Below, in pieces: positions 12,200 through 25,600 of a DNA stretch of 64,000 nucleotides. Under the pieces are notes generated by a model. That model saw only the letters and a program-made list of their open reading frames with translations. It was not told where the DNA came from and did not search any database. This stretch comes from Allolobophora icterica (lineage: Eukaryota > Annelida > Clitellata > Crassiclitellata > Lumbricidae). Position 1 is the first letter of the stretch. Each line of letters starts with the position of its first letter. The translations under genes and the position numbers were made by a program. The stretch is taken from assembly GCA_963556255.1 (NCBI GenBank), contig OY744608.1, positions 11,869,519-11,933,518 of the forward strand, written 5' to 3'.

Positions 12200-14144
12200 T
12201 TCCTTCGACCATTGAGTTCATGAGTTGGCCAGATGCTGTTGGAATGGTAAGTTCAACTAATATTTTGCCTTCCTGCTACAGTAAACCTTTATACCATTTC
12301 CATAAATAAATCGAGGCTGTATGCCGCATGTATGTACCGAACATCAATTTATATTGCGCCTTTTGTCGTCACAAAGGCCTTTAATCTTGCTAGCCTAACC
12401 GATGTTTGAGTTCTAAAGAGCAACTTGTATAAATATGACCCTTGAATAGCAGGGGGTAAGTTTCAAGCAGACCTTACCTTACCTTACCCTACCTATCCAT
12501 GGTTGACAGATGATGAACATTCAAGTGACTTTGCAAATACGAGCACTAAAAGAGATAAGCCCTATACACAGGAAACGAGTACTCTGTGTAAGCATGTCGC
12601 TGGACTGTTATAAAGTGCATTTTAGGAACCCCCAAAAGCGCCCAGAACCCATCAACAGCACTAGGGCATTAGTAATCGATTTACACATTTTAACTATTGC
12701 TATTAACATGGGTGTCCGCAAGAATTTTTGTAAGGGGGGGGGCAAAAATGGTTAGGTGTGGCAAATTTTGGGGGGAGCAAAATGACGTTTTGGCATGGAA
12801 TAGCTAATCACGAACACAGCTGAACACGTGACAACTTTAAAATAATTAATGGTCAAGGACTTTACCTATATAATTAGGCCTAAGTGTTGTTTCGCATTGA
12901 AAATCGTGTTGGGATTGTTGCAATAGGCCTAATCATAATAATCAAAACATTTAATTTTTGTAAAATATTTGCAAAATCCAGGGGACAAAGGAGCAAATGC
13001 CCGCCTTGCCCCCTCCGGACGCTCTTGGCCATTAACCCTACAAAATTCTTACACCTTCACTTTTCCCAGTGCAGTTGCCCCACATTACTTCAAAGTAGGC
13101 CTACGTGAACACGTTGAGTCGGTGTGGTACACTTTAGCTTTCTTGTTCACTCTTAGGAAGTAGAAAAGGCCAAAGAATTAATCCAAAATGAAATACCTGA
13201 AGTCAAAGTAAGTCGTATACACGAGTGTTCGTGTGTGCATGCATGTATGAATGTATGCGTGTATGTATGTATGCATACAAACATGTATGTATGCATGTAT
13301 GTATACATACTGTGACAAGTTACTAAGGGATGATACTCGCTAAAGAACGGAATGCAAGCCCAAAGTTCTAACAAAAATAGGATTTAATAAAATGAAAATG
13401 CGATATAGTTACCAAAAGACGAACGACACAACTCAAGCGGAACAAAAGGTCAAAGCACCGCTCGTACGACATTCAGAAGCGGAAACTCGACCACCCCGTC
13501 AGGCACGGAGTTGAACACAACCGACGAACAACCGTCACAACGTCGACTAACAAACTAGCTGTACCTAGACCACAGGCGGTCAACCAACAGCTCTCTTAAC
13601 TAATAAATTATAATTGACTGAGCTCCACTATTGTCAACCCAACATGGTCAACCAAAATAATACACTGAGCTCTACTAACGTCAAACCAGCATGTCTGACC
13701 AACGCAAGACAATGAGCTCAAGAACAAAGACGGCAGTCTTATTTATAGATAAGGCCACTCCTTCTATGGCATCAGATTCCCGCTAACCTACGGACTTAGC
13801 CTAGCTCCTACATCTACGTATACATTATATACAGTATATAGTTGTACAAACACACATTCATATATTCAGTACATACACATATACAGTATATAGGCCTACA
13901 TGCATTGCATACACACATTCACACACATCCAACAGAGATTGACCTGTTAACGCTTTAATGCTGCACTGGCTTCCCAGTCTCTTTTATTACACTCTCGTCG
14001 TTAAAACGCATGTTACTCAAAGAAAGTATGTTTGATCCATGGTGCAATATTTCCTCTTTGCAGTTTGAAGTGCTACCAGAGGGCAGTGCAGTGACCCTTG
14101 ACTTGAGAGTCAATAGGGTCAGACTGTCAACTCCAATGACATAG
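12200..14144 (+). pseudogene. Inhibitor copy 0: exons 5-7 only (potato inhibitor I domain 2)
   Basis: Exon 5 is 12200-12246 (15 codons, two more than in other copies, ending MSWPDAVGM), exon 6 is 13157-13207 (EVEKAKELIQNEIPEVK), and exon 7 is 14064-14144 (FEVLPEGSAVTLDL). All acceptors and the GTAAGT donors are intact and phases match copy 1. In exon 7 a 4-nt deletion after RVRL shifts the frame to an early TAG, removing the conserved strand and the VPRDG end, and a second 1-nt deletion follows. Exons 1-4 are absent upstream, where LINE and hAT relics lie. Inferred P1 residue Leu. Best read as a decayed duplicate. Confidence 0.8.
13222..13312. repeat. ATGT/GCATGTAT microsatellite
   Basis: Imperfect ATGT units in intron 6 of copy 0. 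A longer pure version of the same tetranucleotide lies at 44053-44165 in copy 2. Confidence 0.8.
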
Positions 14145-14331
14145 TTGTGGATGTTCAAGCAACGGATAAGAACGGACAAAAGGAAACTGACAAGAACATG
14201 AAAGAAGCTCATCCACCTCTGAATTCAAAAACCTCATGTTAATCTAAACTCTCCTATTCTTTTGCCAGATGTGGTTTAACCCTTTAACACCGAGTGTGTA
14301 CTAAAATGCATGGAAAACAGTTAATCCCTCT

Positions 14332-14605
14332 GTGGGGGTCCATAGAGTAGTGGTAACATCACTGTCGTGAAGAGCAAGAGGTAGCGGGATCGCTTCCCGC
14401 AATCTCCCCAAATTTAGGTCCACTCAGCCTTTCATTCGCGAGATGGCGCGTTGCTAAAATGAGATGTAGGACGTGATGAGCGCCTTGCATGGCTGCCGTG
14501 TACAGTTAAATTCGACTCCTGTAATAACTTGTGATCATCCGTTCATACTGATTTGTAATCATGCGTTATTGTCAGTTTAAAGAAGATTAAAAAATTAAAG
14601 GATTA
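14332..14605 (+). mobile_element. tRNA-derived SINE
   Basis: Starts GGGGGTCCATAGAGTAGTGG (A-box-like), has AGCGGGATCGCTTCCCGC (B-box-like), then the body GAGATGTAGGACGTGATG, GCGCCTTGCATGGCTGCC and an A/T-rich end. A second copy lies at 45440-45713. It interrupts the 3' UTR-equivalent of copy 0 between GATGTGGTTTAA and CTTGCTTTGAAC, which are continuous in copies 1-3. Confidence 0.75.
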
Positions 14606-14927
14606 AACTTGCTTTGAACAACATCATTTCTCTTCATGAATTCCATAAACTTTCAATTGTACAGAATTGGTCATATTTGTGTTCATAAATTTTACTGTGT
14701 TTGTAAACATTATTACTCCGGGAGCCATCAAGAATCTAGCTGTATAGCATAACCATACTGGTACGCATGTTACCATATCTAAGAAGCTAGACTCTAAGCG
14801 CATCAACATAGAAAATAGAAATGTGGATAAATAATATTGTAACGAACTATCTTGAAAGTCGTCTGCTCGGAACGAAGACGAGGCTGCTGCTGCTGCTGAC
14901 CGTTGACCGTGCAGAAAGAATTCGGTT

Positions 14928-15350
<423 letters not shown>

Positions 15351-15664
15351 TTGACGTTGGAGCAGATAGTTGCTTGCGAGAACTATTTCGTCGCAAACTC
15401 CTGAATCGGTCGAAATAAAGAATATATATTCTTAGTAGCAGACGATCAGTCAGCGAAGCTGAGAGGTAAATCTTCGATAGAACCTCTGTGAGCGAGTTGC
15501 AGTGACGTGTTTGCATCGAATTAGGGCCTAAAGCATCGAACGAATAGTTGCGGTGTGACCGTTCTGCCATGGGAGCGGTCGAACTAAATAGGCCTACTAC
15601 TGAACTCGAAGGTTGAGTGTGAGCGAGCGGTACGAGAACGTTGTACGACACAGTTCCACGGTGT

Positions 15665-15723
15665 GTTGAACGATTTACTTTTTGAGGGAACGTATCGTTC
15701 CCTCAAAAAGTAAACCGTTCAAC
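15665..15723. repeat. 28-bp inverted repeat with 3-nt loop
   Basis: The left arm 15665-15692 (core TTTACTTTTTGAGGGAACG) is followed by TAT and its reverse complement 15696-15723, with one mismatch. The paralogous place in copy 2 (about 32262-32295) has only the left half, so the right arm was added in the copy 1 upstream region. Confidence 0.9.
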
Positions 15724-16429
15724 TGATCGCTGAAGTGGTGGAAGACGAATTTCAACGGAGAAACTCTCGTCAGAAGATAGCACTACAAGAAAACAACCTA
15801 TCTACATGGAGATGCGAGTTGATCGGCGCCTGCAGAAACACACCTGGGTCTCGTGAGATACAATCTTCAGTTAATTTCTATAAAGTGGGTGGTTAGATAG
15901 GCAGTAATAATATTAAACTATCCTTATAATAGATGCTGGTTAGCTAAACGCCTAAAGAGACACATATTCATAAATCAATTATTATTTAGCTCTATGACAT
16001 AACTTGTGCCATTTGCATCTTTTAGGCCTAAATGGATTGAACTTATTGAATTACAAATTATCATACATTAGGAAGGCCTTGTCTCATAGCTTTGCATTTT
16101 CATATGACACTGCCTGTATGTAGCTACCATGGGGGCTTTGGATTGAATGACAAGTGGATCGCGGGTATTATTTACATAACTAAAACTCCCACTCCCACTC
16201 CCACTTCAAAGGGAGGCGTCATACTAGTCCTAAGTTGCATAATTACTCAGTTTGTACTTGCATCATTCGCATCAAAACATAATTGTATATGCAAGCGAAC
16301 TTCGTCTGTATATCTATATGACTTCATTCAAACGTCGCTTCATAATAGATGCTCATATGCCAATGTCATGAGATAGGACGCTATCAAAACAACTCGTTAA
16401 TTTAGCAGATGTTTTCCCATTATTTAGAT

Positions 16430-16609
16430 TTATTAATCTGCCCCTGCAGCTGTGTTTTGCCAAGTACGCTGTCGAGCAGAATCAACAACGCATCAATTTT
16501 GCATAATTGTTCTGTCAATTCGCTTCTACATATATTTGGCACTCACGAGTAGTCAAATAAGAGTCACGGTTTGGAAGAATCCTCAGCAGACTTACAGAAA
16601 AGTGCAACA
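16430..16609 (+). promoter_or_regulatory. Proximal promoter of inhibitor copy 1
   Basis: This segment is strongly conserved among the three copies (for example CAGCTGTGTTTTGCCAAGTA, CTGTCGAGCAGAATCA). It contains TATATTT at 16531-16537, 79 bp before the ATG. The same box is 89 bp upstream in copy 3 and 261 bp upstream in copy 2. Promoter function is inferred from position and conservation. Confidence 0.55.
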
Positions 16610-19600
16610 ATGATCTTTCGAGTATTCTGCACCGTTTTGTTGCTGGCTCTGTGTGGTGAGTAACAATGGTTGATTACTGTAGGAACAAAATTGGCCAGGT
16701 TGACTTGACCAATCTTGGGGCTCTAAAAGTCTGCTGTTCTGATTAGGCTATGTTGAGCACAATGTGATTCTCGTTAACGTTAATGGTAACGAAAATGTTC
16801 GTTAACGAAACTAAAATGATTTTGCTAATATAACTGTGACTAAGACTATCATTAACTATAACTATAACGAAAATAAGACCAACGAAAATTCATCGTTATT
16901 TTCGTTTTCAAAAAATAAAAACGTACAGTATCGACAAACATGAGAACGTCAAAATGCGCTACAACTAATAGCCTATGTTCGCCCCGGATTTTTTATTTTT
17001 GAACTAACCCACTAGTAGTTTCGCATTTGTCAAATTTAGTATTTGTAAACGTTTCTCTATAGCGATTGCGACTCAAGTTGACTAGCGCAAATTCGCAAAA
17101 TTAGTAGTCATATAAAACTTTCTTCAAAATATCTCTAAAGATCTTAAGCGGCCGCACGCGTGTGAATGCTGTCTGGAGTCATTTCAAGTACGAATCATTC
17201 ACAAATAGGCCTAAAAGTTCGTGTATCATCAGCGGTGTTGGTGTTAGGGCCTAATGGGATTGAGGGGAAGTTATGTAAAAACAAGACTGATCTACTCAAT
17301 CAGCTCAAATATCACTGTATCACCATCCACCTAAATATGAAAATGAATTCCCAAGGTCTTGGACGTGGGGCCAGCGCTTGGCAGAACTTGTCATTTATTG
17401 CCCAGGGCAGAAATTTGGTTCGAGATTTCTCCCCAACTGCGCCCTTATCCAACTCTGGCAAATCCGAGCTCATCTGGGTTGACCGTTCCTCTAAGCTCCT
17501 ACAGTGTGCTGAACTCTCTCTCTCTATACTTCCTCCTCTTTACTCTTTCCATCCTAATTATCGTCCATGGTCAAACTTTGCAACCCTGTAAAAAGTTGTT
17601 CTTCTCTTTGATCAGCATCTGCTGGAAAGTATGTTCTTCCTGGTACACGTCTTGACTTTGGCCGGCGTTCATTCACAGATCTGGAACGCTCTGCCTGCTC
17701 ATTTTTACAACTCTCTTAGCGAGACCATCTTTCGCTTTAGACTGAAAACTTACCTCTTTCAGTCTACCTATGGATTTTCTTAGTGTCTTGGCTTCAATGT
17801 GCACTTCTGAGCTTTGTAGGGAGGGCATTATCAAATTACAGTTGCATTGTATATTGTACTGTAATTCAACTATAATGAGTACACTGATGTTACACTATCG
17901 GTAGGAAGATGAGACGGCGATGGAGAGGATTGGCCACCGCCCTCATATGCTGAGGCTAAGGAAATGAAGTCGCTAACACTTCATACCCATGGCTGCCTCA
18001 AGGGACTGTTATTCTCTCTTATCTGAGTAACATACTCTACAGCCTGGTGATTGATACATTTACCGCTCGCCGGGACCTTCGCTAGGCGAGCGATCAAGGC
18101 GAGCGATCGATCGATCGCCTCAAGTGTGACACTCTGAAATTGTAGATCTCTAATAATTAGGCCTATAGGCGGGGTCGCTATGCATATCCTCATAGTACAT
18201 AAGGCCTGTAGGCCTAATCTTGATAGAAGGATGACATTGCATGAGATGCTAATGCTAATCAAATAAGTTCTGTACAAAAAGCTATGTATAGCCGATCCAA
18301 CGCCGCTCAACTGGAGATATATTCCGTTTAAAAAATCAGGAGGTAGTTAATGTTTATCGACGCTGTGTCATTACGAAAACGAATAGCGTCGCCCTCCTCC
18401 TTTCTGATTTATCCAGTCTTCGGACTGGCACCACCCGAAAACGGCTGTGGCGGAGTTACATGTAGGTGGTGCCACCCATACATCTCAATAAGACGGAAGG
18501 CGACACTGATCATCTTTTTAAAAAATCAACAGATATCAGCTATTTAAATAGGACTAATTTAGTTGTTACGGTTTTGGTTGGGATATAATAGGCCTAGGCT
18601 ATACCCCTGTAGTTAACAGATCCTGTCAAGCGTCTACATCCCAAGGTAAACATTAATTGAATTACTTTATTAAAGCCCTGTTAAACTCTGCAGAAGTTGC
18701 GCTTTTCAGTCATATGCATGCAATATAAAAGGTTATGTTTATAATATTTTTCAGCCTCAGCAGGTCAAGTCCTTCCACCCACCGGAAATTACTCACATGT
18801 TTACAGAACCTGGCCAAAACTTACCGGAGTCGTAAGTATATATAATTGTATCTCTGTATATCGGACTCATGCCATAAGTTCGCCTGATAGGCTCATCATT
18901 TTCAGTTTTGCTTACATCCTTTTAGACTGGATTAACTGAATCCACTGCATGTCTAATGATGTTGGATCGACTGCTTTTCAACAATTTGTACTACATGGTA
19001 CTACCCAGGTGGCCCTGGTAGCGGGGTCTACGACCCCTTCTGGCAGGGACGTCATTTCAGCTTTTTCCGGGGGGGGGGTAAAAAAGGTGAAAAGTTTTTT
19101 CACCATGTGGGGGACAACATTACGCTCTGTCCCCGAGGCCTACTGTTAAAGGCGGGGGGTTCTTCTCCCCTCGACCCCTCGGGATCGCAGCCCATGTTTG
19201 TATATAGTCTAAATATGCAAGACTGTAAGCCAGTGCTGCAAATTAGTCTCTTTTCCTTTTTTACCCCTTTCTTTTTCCTCCTTTTCTTTTAACATTTTCT
19301 CCAAAAAAATCACGGGGGCATATGCCCCTTCCCCCAAATGACGTCCCTGCCTTCTGGGTCTCCTACTTAGCCAGATTATGTTAACTGATTATAAGCATTA
19401 GGGCCTATATGTTTTGTTTATCCGTGCAATGTTTGGTTGCCGAAATAAAAATACAATATGATACAATACAATAAGAGGCCTATCTCATTGGCTTTCATGT
19501 CACGAACTAGGCCTAAATTTAATAATTTTAAATAGGCCTAATATAAATTTTAAGTGAATAACAGGTATTTTATAATAGTTAGGTCCTATTTCATTTAATA

Positions 19601-22600
19601 TTTAATGTAACATTTACTGCGTGAAAGTGTCAATGATTTTCATGTCCACAATAATTGACGAGCAGCAGTGATGTTTGTACGAATTAGTATAGTTTACGTA
19701 TGTAGGCCTACATGTCGACATAAGCAAATAACTGGTGTGCGGATTATCAGCACTTTTGAACTAGACCGATTTGGGTCCATATTTGATATCTTATCGGTTT
19801 GTGAGATTCGCTGTAGCACCAAAGTTTTCTTTAGGGCCTGTGGAGATAAATTCATACTTTAGAACCAATCTAAAGTCTCAATTTGTGTTCTGATAACAAC
19901 CAAACAAACAATCATTTTATGATAACAAACGCACCAACACACATACGTGCTCCTTGTGAAAATATGTTCATGTATGTACTATGTAGGTATGTATAGGCAT
20001 AAGTTAGGACACTTAAAATGACGCCTTATAACTTACCTCACAAGAGCTCTGCCCATGCCTAGGGAGTCGGGACAGCGTCTTTCAGGGAACCACCTTACAT
20101 ACGAGCTGTCCGTGCATCGGGCATTCGGACCTTCCTCTTGCAACGGTCCTTCTTTTAAATATAGGGACCCACGTGTATTGTTTCGATTGTTTCAGCTCGA
20201 CAACACATTCTGGCTAACTATTGTAAAGTCGCACTTATTTAGATCACTCAGATGGCCATGCAAGCATCGCTTTTGGCAGATGCTTGAAAGGCGCTATATA
20301 AATTTTTTTTACATAAATTATGTTAATGCACTTCGTAAGTAAAAAAAATAGATTGTAGGTCTACCGTCAAAGCCTCCGAATTTAACATTAGGCCTACGCT
20401 TGAAAAACTGTAGTGAAAATCAAAGAAATAACCATAACTGATTGATGTAGGCCCATTAAAAAGGTTTTTAAAATCTAAAGCCCATTCTTTATGTGAGGCG
20501 CGGGTCAAATGGTTCTGTTGGACTGGACCACCCCAAGACTCCTCTGATATGCCCCAGCTGCCTTCGGAACAGACAGTAATGCTTTTCAATATTCGTTTCC
20601 GGACCCCGGTTCTTATCGCCGTTATCGGTCTTGTCCTCCTTGCTACCTGAACTCCAAATACCAACATCACCCATTGAACCGTTCGTCTGTCGTCTGTCTG
20701 ACCTATGGATATATAGCCTACATGTATGCATCAATTACCTTGCTTGATATAGCGCCTTCGGCAGTGTTAGTTCCCACGACATAGAGCTTTAGGCCCCCTA
20801 CTGCAGAAATATAGAGTTTACGATAACTGACGCCTAGGATGCTTAAATTATTAAAGTTTGAACTGTTTTATTGCAGTCAAGAGAAGCTGCAACAGCCGTA
20901 ATGCTGAAAGACATTCCAGGACTTATTGTAAGTAGCCTACATTTGGAGATAGCCCTAGACATAGAGATATAGGCCTAAACAGGTTGATAGGCCTAAATAT
21001 GTAGATATTAGCCTGAACATGAAGAGATAGGCCTAACCATAAAGAGATAGGCCTACGCGTACACGGATAGACCTAATCATAAATAGATAGGCCTGAACGT
21101 TAAGAGTTAGGCTTAAACATGTAGAGATTGGCCTAAACATAGAGATAGGCCTAAACATAAAGAGATAGGCCTGATCGTAAAGAGATAGGCCTAAACTTAA
21201 ATGCTAATAAATAATAAGGAATAACAATAACATATTGTGCATGGCGCCCATTCAAACGGGCAGCGGTGGTGAAGGATCTCACCCGATTAATTCATTGAAA
21301 AGTGAGCTGGGTTATATATACGGTCGCTATATAAAAAGGTCGCCATGTAAAAATGTGTAGGCCTACATTCAGGGGCGCCCACAGGCTTGAAAAAATTGGA
21401 CGCACAGCCCTCTCGTAAACAACGATATGGCCGCTAGATATAAGTATGAAAATTGAAATAGCTGTCATAGATAGAGTAGTGAGCTATAGTGACCAGCCTA
21501 ACAAAAACTTTCAATTTAGATAACACATAATGCATTAACATGCCGCATTGCCATTTAACAAAAATATCGATGCGATGCATATTCCTTGTGTGGATTTGAT
21601 TTTGCGAGTGGACGCACTTGCGTCCAGTGCGTCACGCTGCGGGCGCCCCTGCCTACATTTACATTTACTTCGTCTAGGCCTATACGTTGAAATTCGGGAT
21701 CGGCCGCAGTTGTATTGAGCGGTCTGTGCGGCGGTACTAAAGAGTTAGTCCTAGCTGATTTGCAGGCCTGTTTTCTAAGCGTGAGAAATTGGCCTATTCA
21801 CCAATGCTTCTTTGCATGAGATTTGTTGCTTCTGTGAAGATTGTTGTTCACGAAGCTAAGGATGGCATCCTTTCGACAATCGAAGTGAACAAGGTCCACC
21901 TCTACATCGACAACTATGACCGAGTTGTAAAGATGCCAGAGACGATGGAGAAAGGTCAGTTGCCCAAATTCCATAGCCATGGGCGTCTATACCCTCTGAA
22001 GTCACTGGAGAAACTTCCCCCTTCCTTCCTCTTCCCCCCCCCCCATTAATGATGACACATACACTGACAGATCTCCGCCCCCCCTTTTTTGGATGGAGCA
22101 TTTGCTCCAAGGTTCTGTGGAGTAGACGCCCCTGCAGACAGCCATGTTTTTCGGGTCCACAGCAGGCCCGCACTGCGCTACTGGTGTCAACTGATGGCCA
22201 ACTAGAAGGGCTCATTGTGGGCCCAATGTAATGCAGTGTCGTGTAATGCAATGGAATACAATGCAATGGAATGTAATGCGATGGAATGTAAATCTCCAAA
22301 ATCCCTCAGCGCCGCTATAAGCTTAGTAGGCTAATGCCTAAGACCAGTGCTTTTTTCTGCCTGAACTCTCCGGAACGGCGTTCCGTCACCTTTTTTCAGC
22401 TATTGAAAAATAATTTAGTTATTTTAATAAAAGAATAATTTAATGCTACGTCAAACATTTCTTGGGAACGTCTCACCTAGACCCGTCCTCAAACCCAATG
22501 CCCCAGAATTTTTCTCGGGCTTCGCCCTCAATTTAGCCTTTTCATAATTGTTCAGTTCCGGAACCTTTTTCTAAGCCGTATAAGATGGAAATCGATGGTC

Positions 22601-25600
22601 GATGCATGGTCTATATATCCACTGGCGTAAACTTGTCCAAAATGTAATGTGGGGGTGGGATTTGGTTATTCATTCTACACTTGTTGCATTGGGTGTACAG
22701 TCCATCTCAATTATTGGAGACGTGCCCCAGCCCCCTCCCTCTGTCTGCGCCTATGTATATGTCGCGATTTGACCATCATCCTATGGGCCTGGAACTTAGT
22801 AGGGGCTTACCACGTCCAGATCATGTCCTTTGTGTAAATGCAGTTTAAAGCAAACGGTTAAATGGTATGGCAATCCAGCCCAGTCTATCGTAATGTAATC
22901 GTAAACTCAAAATATCTAAGGCGCTTAATTGTAATCGTAAACTCCAAACCTCTTAAGCGCTACTCTAAAGTTAAACGCAGGGCAACAGCTTATTCATAAG
23001 CGCTGATAAGGCAAGGTGAGGTGGGGGAAGGTGAGGGAGGTGAGGTGGTGAGGCGAGGTGGGGGTGAAATGAGGCGAAGTCCAAGTCCGTCAAAAGCTGT
23101 CTAGCAGCCACACAATATAGTTGAACCCTGGATATTACAGTACAGACCCATGAACTGCTGACAGTCACAAAGTCTATTCTTATTTCCCTGTTGTAGTTCC
23201 CATTAAGTTCAAGAGTTGGCCAGAAGCTGTTGGAATGGTAAGTTCAACTAATATTTTACCTTCCTGCTACAGTAAAACTTCATACCATTTCCAGAAATAA
23301 ATCGAGGCTGTATGATGCATGTATGTACTGAGCATGAATTCATATTGCGCCTTTTATTAGGGCTTATCCCGCCGGCGCCTGCTAGGAGTTGTAAGGCGCC
23401 CTTGAAACGGCATGGCCGCGTTACGGCGCCGTATAAATTGTCGCTAGGCCTATTATTATTATTATTATTTTTTTTTTCACCTCACAAAGGCATTTCATCT
23501 TGCTAGCCCAGAGGTGGGCAAACTTTTTGCACGTTGGGCCACATTAAACGCCAACAAAATTCGGAGGGCCCGGTAACAAAAATTTTTTATTTTTAATAAC
23601 GAATAACATGATAAAAGTTTGCTTATTTATATATTTTGTCTTTTACTAGTGAGATGTATGCAGCTGTGAGCATGAATTAACAAGTTTTCCATTATCCGAA
23701 AGTGATTTCGCAATTCGCAGTTTGAATCCCAGGTTTAGATCAGTTAATTAAGGTCTGTAGGCCCTATCTGGATTTGTTTATCTTCATAGTTGGAAATCTT
23801 TATTGACAGAATGATGTAAGTGGATGCGAAAACATTTTAAAAACAAAAGTTTGTAGATTTGAGAATTTTCCTTTCTGAGTGAAGAAAAGAATTTTTATGA
23901 GATCTGATCCTCCCCCTCTGAGCTGTTCTTTGAGAACAATTTGCGGGTCGGTTAACTCCAGTTGAAGTTCCGTAGGAGTTAATTGTCAGTGTTAAATGTG
24001 AACGGTATATTAAGCAAAGCAAATTCAGTCTCAGTTGATTAAAATCCACAAATCGTCTGAAGAACTCTTCTTTCAAATTTGACAACTGAAGGCTATATTT
24101 GTCTGCAGACTCTGCTGTGACAGTTTGCAACTGGAGGATAGGAAATTGCCCGTCGTTTTGTACTTTTGTTCTTTCATCTGCTTTGAAAGCAACATTATAA
24201 GCTTTAGGCCTACTTGAATGGATTTCACTTTTGCGTACAGATCATGTGCATAAACCTCTGAGGGGAAGTGGGGCAGATCACAGAGTTAATACATCGACTT
24301 ATTATAAGAGACTAGACCGGAATAGTAAGTAAGAGAACAGCGCCACGTGAGTTAAACGAAGTAACTTCTCACCGTCTGAATTTTTTATGTAACTGGATTT
24401 TTATTAAGTTCATTTTAGGAACCCTCAAAGTGCTAGGAGCCTAGGAACCCATCAACAGTAGGCTAATTAATCAATTAACATATTTTGATTAGCCTATAGC
24501 TACTATCCCTACAAAATTCTTTCACCTTCACTTTTCCCAGTGCAGTTGCCCCACATTACTTTAAAGTAGGCCTACGTGAACACGTTGAGTCGGTGTGGTA
24601 CACTTTAGCTTTCTTGTTCACTTTTAGAAAGTAGAAAGGGCAAAAGAATTAATCCGAAGAGACAGACCTCAAGTCACAGTAAGTCGCAATCACACGTGAT
24701 CGTGTGTGTTGCACTCATTTTGACAATCCGGTAACAGGAAACAGGTCAGCTTTCACCTCATCCATCATCTGCCGGATGCTCACTGTTTAACTCCAGAAAC
24801 AGGAAGTTTTGGGGCCATAGATTAATAGGGGCCATCCGTTTAGTATGTATGCCTGGAGGGGGAGGGAGGCTAATCCAAAAGCATAATGCTTGCACATGCT
24901 GATAATGTACGCACGCTTACAAAACGGGGGGGAGGGTAAAAACCTATATTGTCTATATTATTATTATTACTCCTTTATTGTTTCTGGGTGGATTAAACAT
25001 AGACCATTCTATTAGAAGAGTACTTACGCAGGTGGGGGTGTAAAAAAAGGACACGTGCGTACAGGAAGGGGGGCAATTTTTCAGGATTTCTGCATATATA
25101 CTAAATGGATGGCCCCATACTAAAAACCTCTGTGGGTAGATAAACAATTCCCCACTCCCGTGACTGGTAAAGTTTCGGCGCAATGAACACATTTAGGCCT
25201 ATAGCTAAAGTTTGGTTGCTTGACACATGCTGTAGCAGCTTGTGCCCGACAATCGATCATGTGTTTTATTTTTGACCTAACTGAAGCATGAACTGAGACA
25301 AACAAGTCTCAGAATGTTTTCTTTGACTTAATGTAATAAACTCTTTAATACCACACTAATAATCATAATTAATATCAGTGCAGGGCAGAAACTAGTTTCA
25401 AACTGTTCATTTAAAATTACTGTTTAATTACTTTGAACTAAACTAGTAGTTAGTTAATAGGTTTAGAAAAAGCAGTATCATATTTATGCATCTATTAAAA
25501 TGCCCGTCTTTGAAAAAAAACAAAGAGAAAACATTTCAAAACAATAACCTGAAATAAACACAAACACACATACCACTCTCACAGTCTCACTGCATCTGTT

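Noticed and set aside
20940..21200. CRISPR-like array of ~20-bp repeats
   Set aside because: The units are head-to-tail minisatellite repeats without unique spacers, in an animal intron.
21764..21839. Alternative exon 4 start at the acceptor TTTGCAG near 21763
   Set aside because: With exon 3 ending in phase 0 this reading meets a TGA before the inhibitor sequence. The acceptor ending at 21839 gives gap-free alignment with domain 2.
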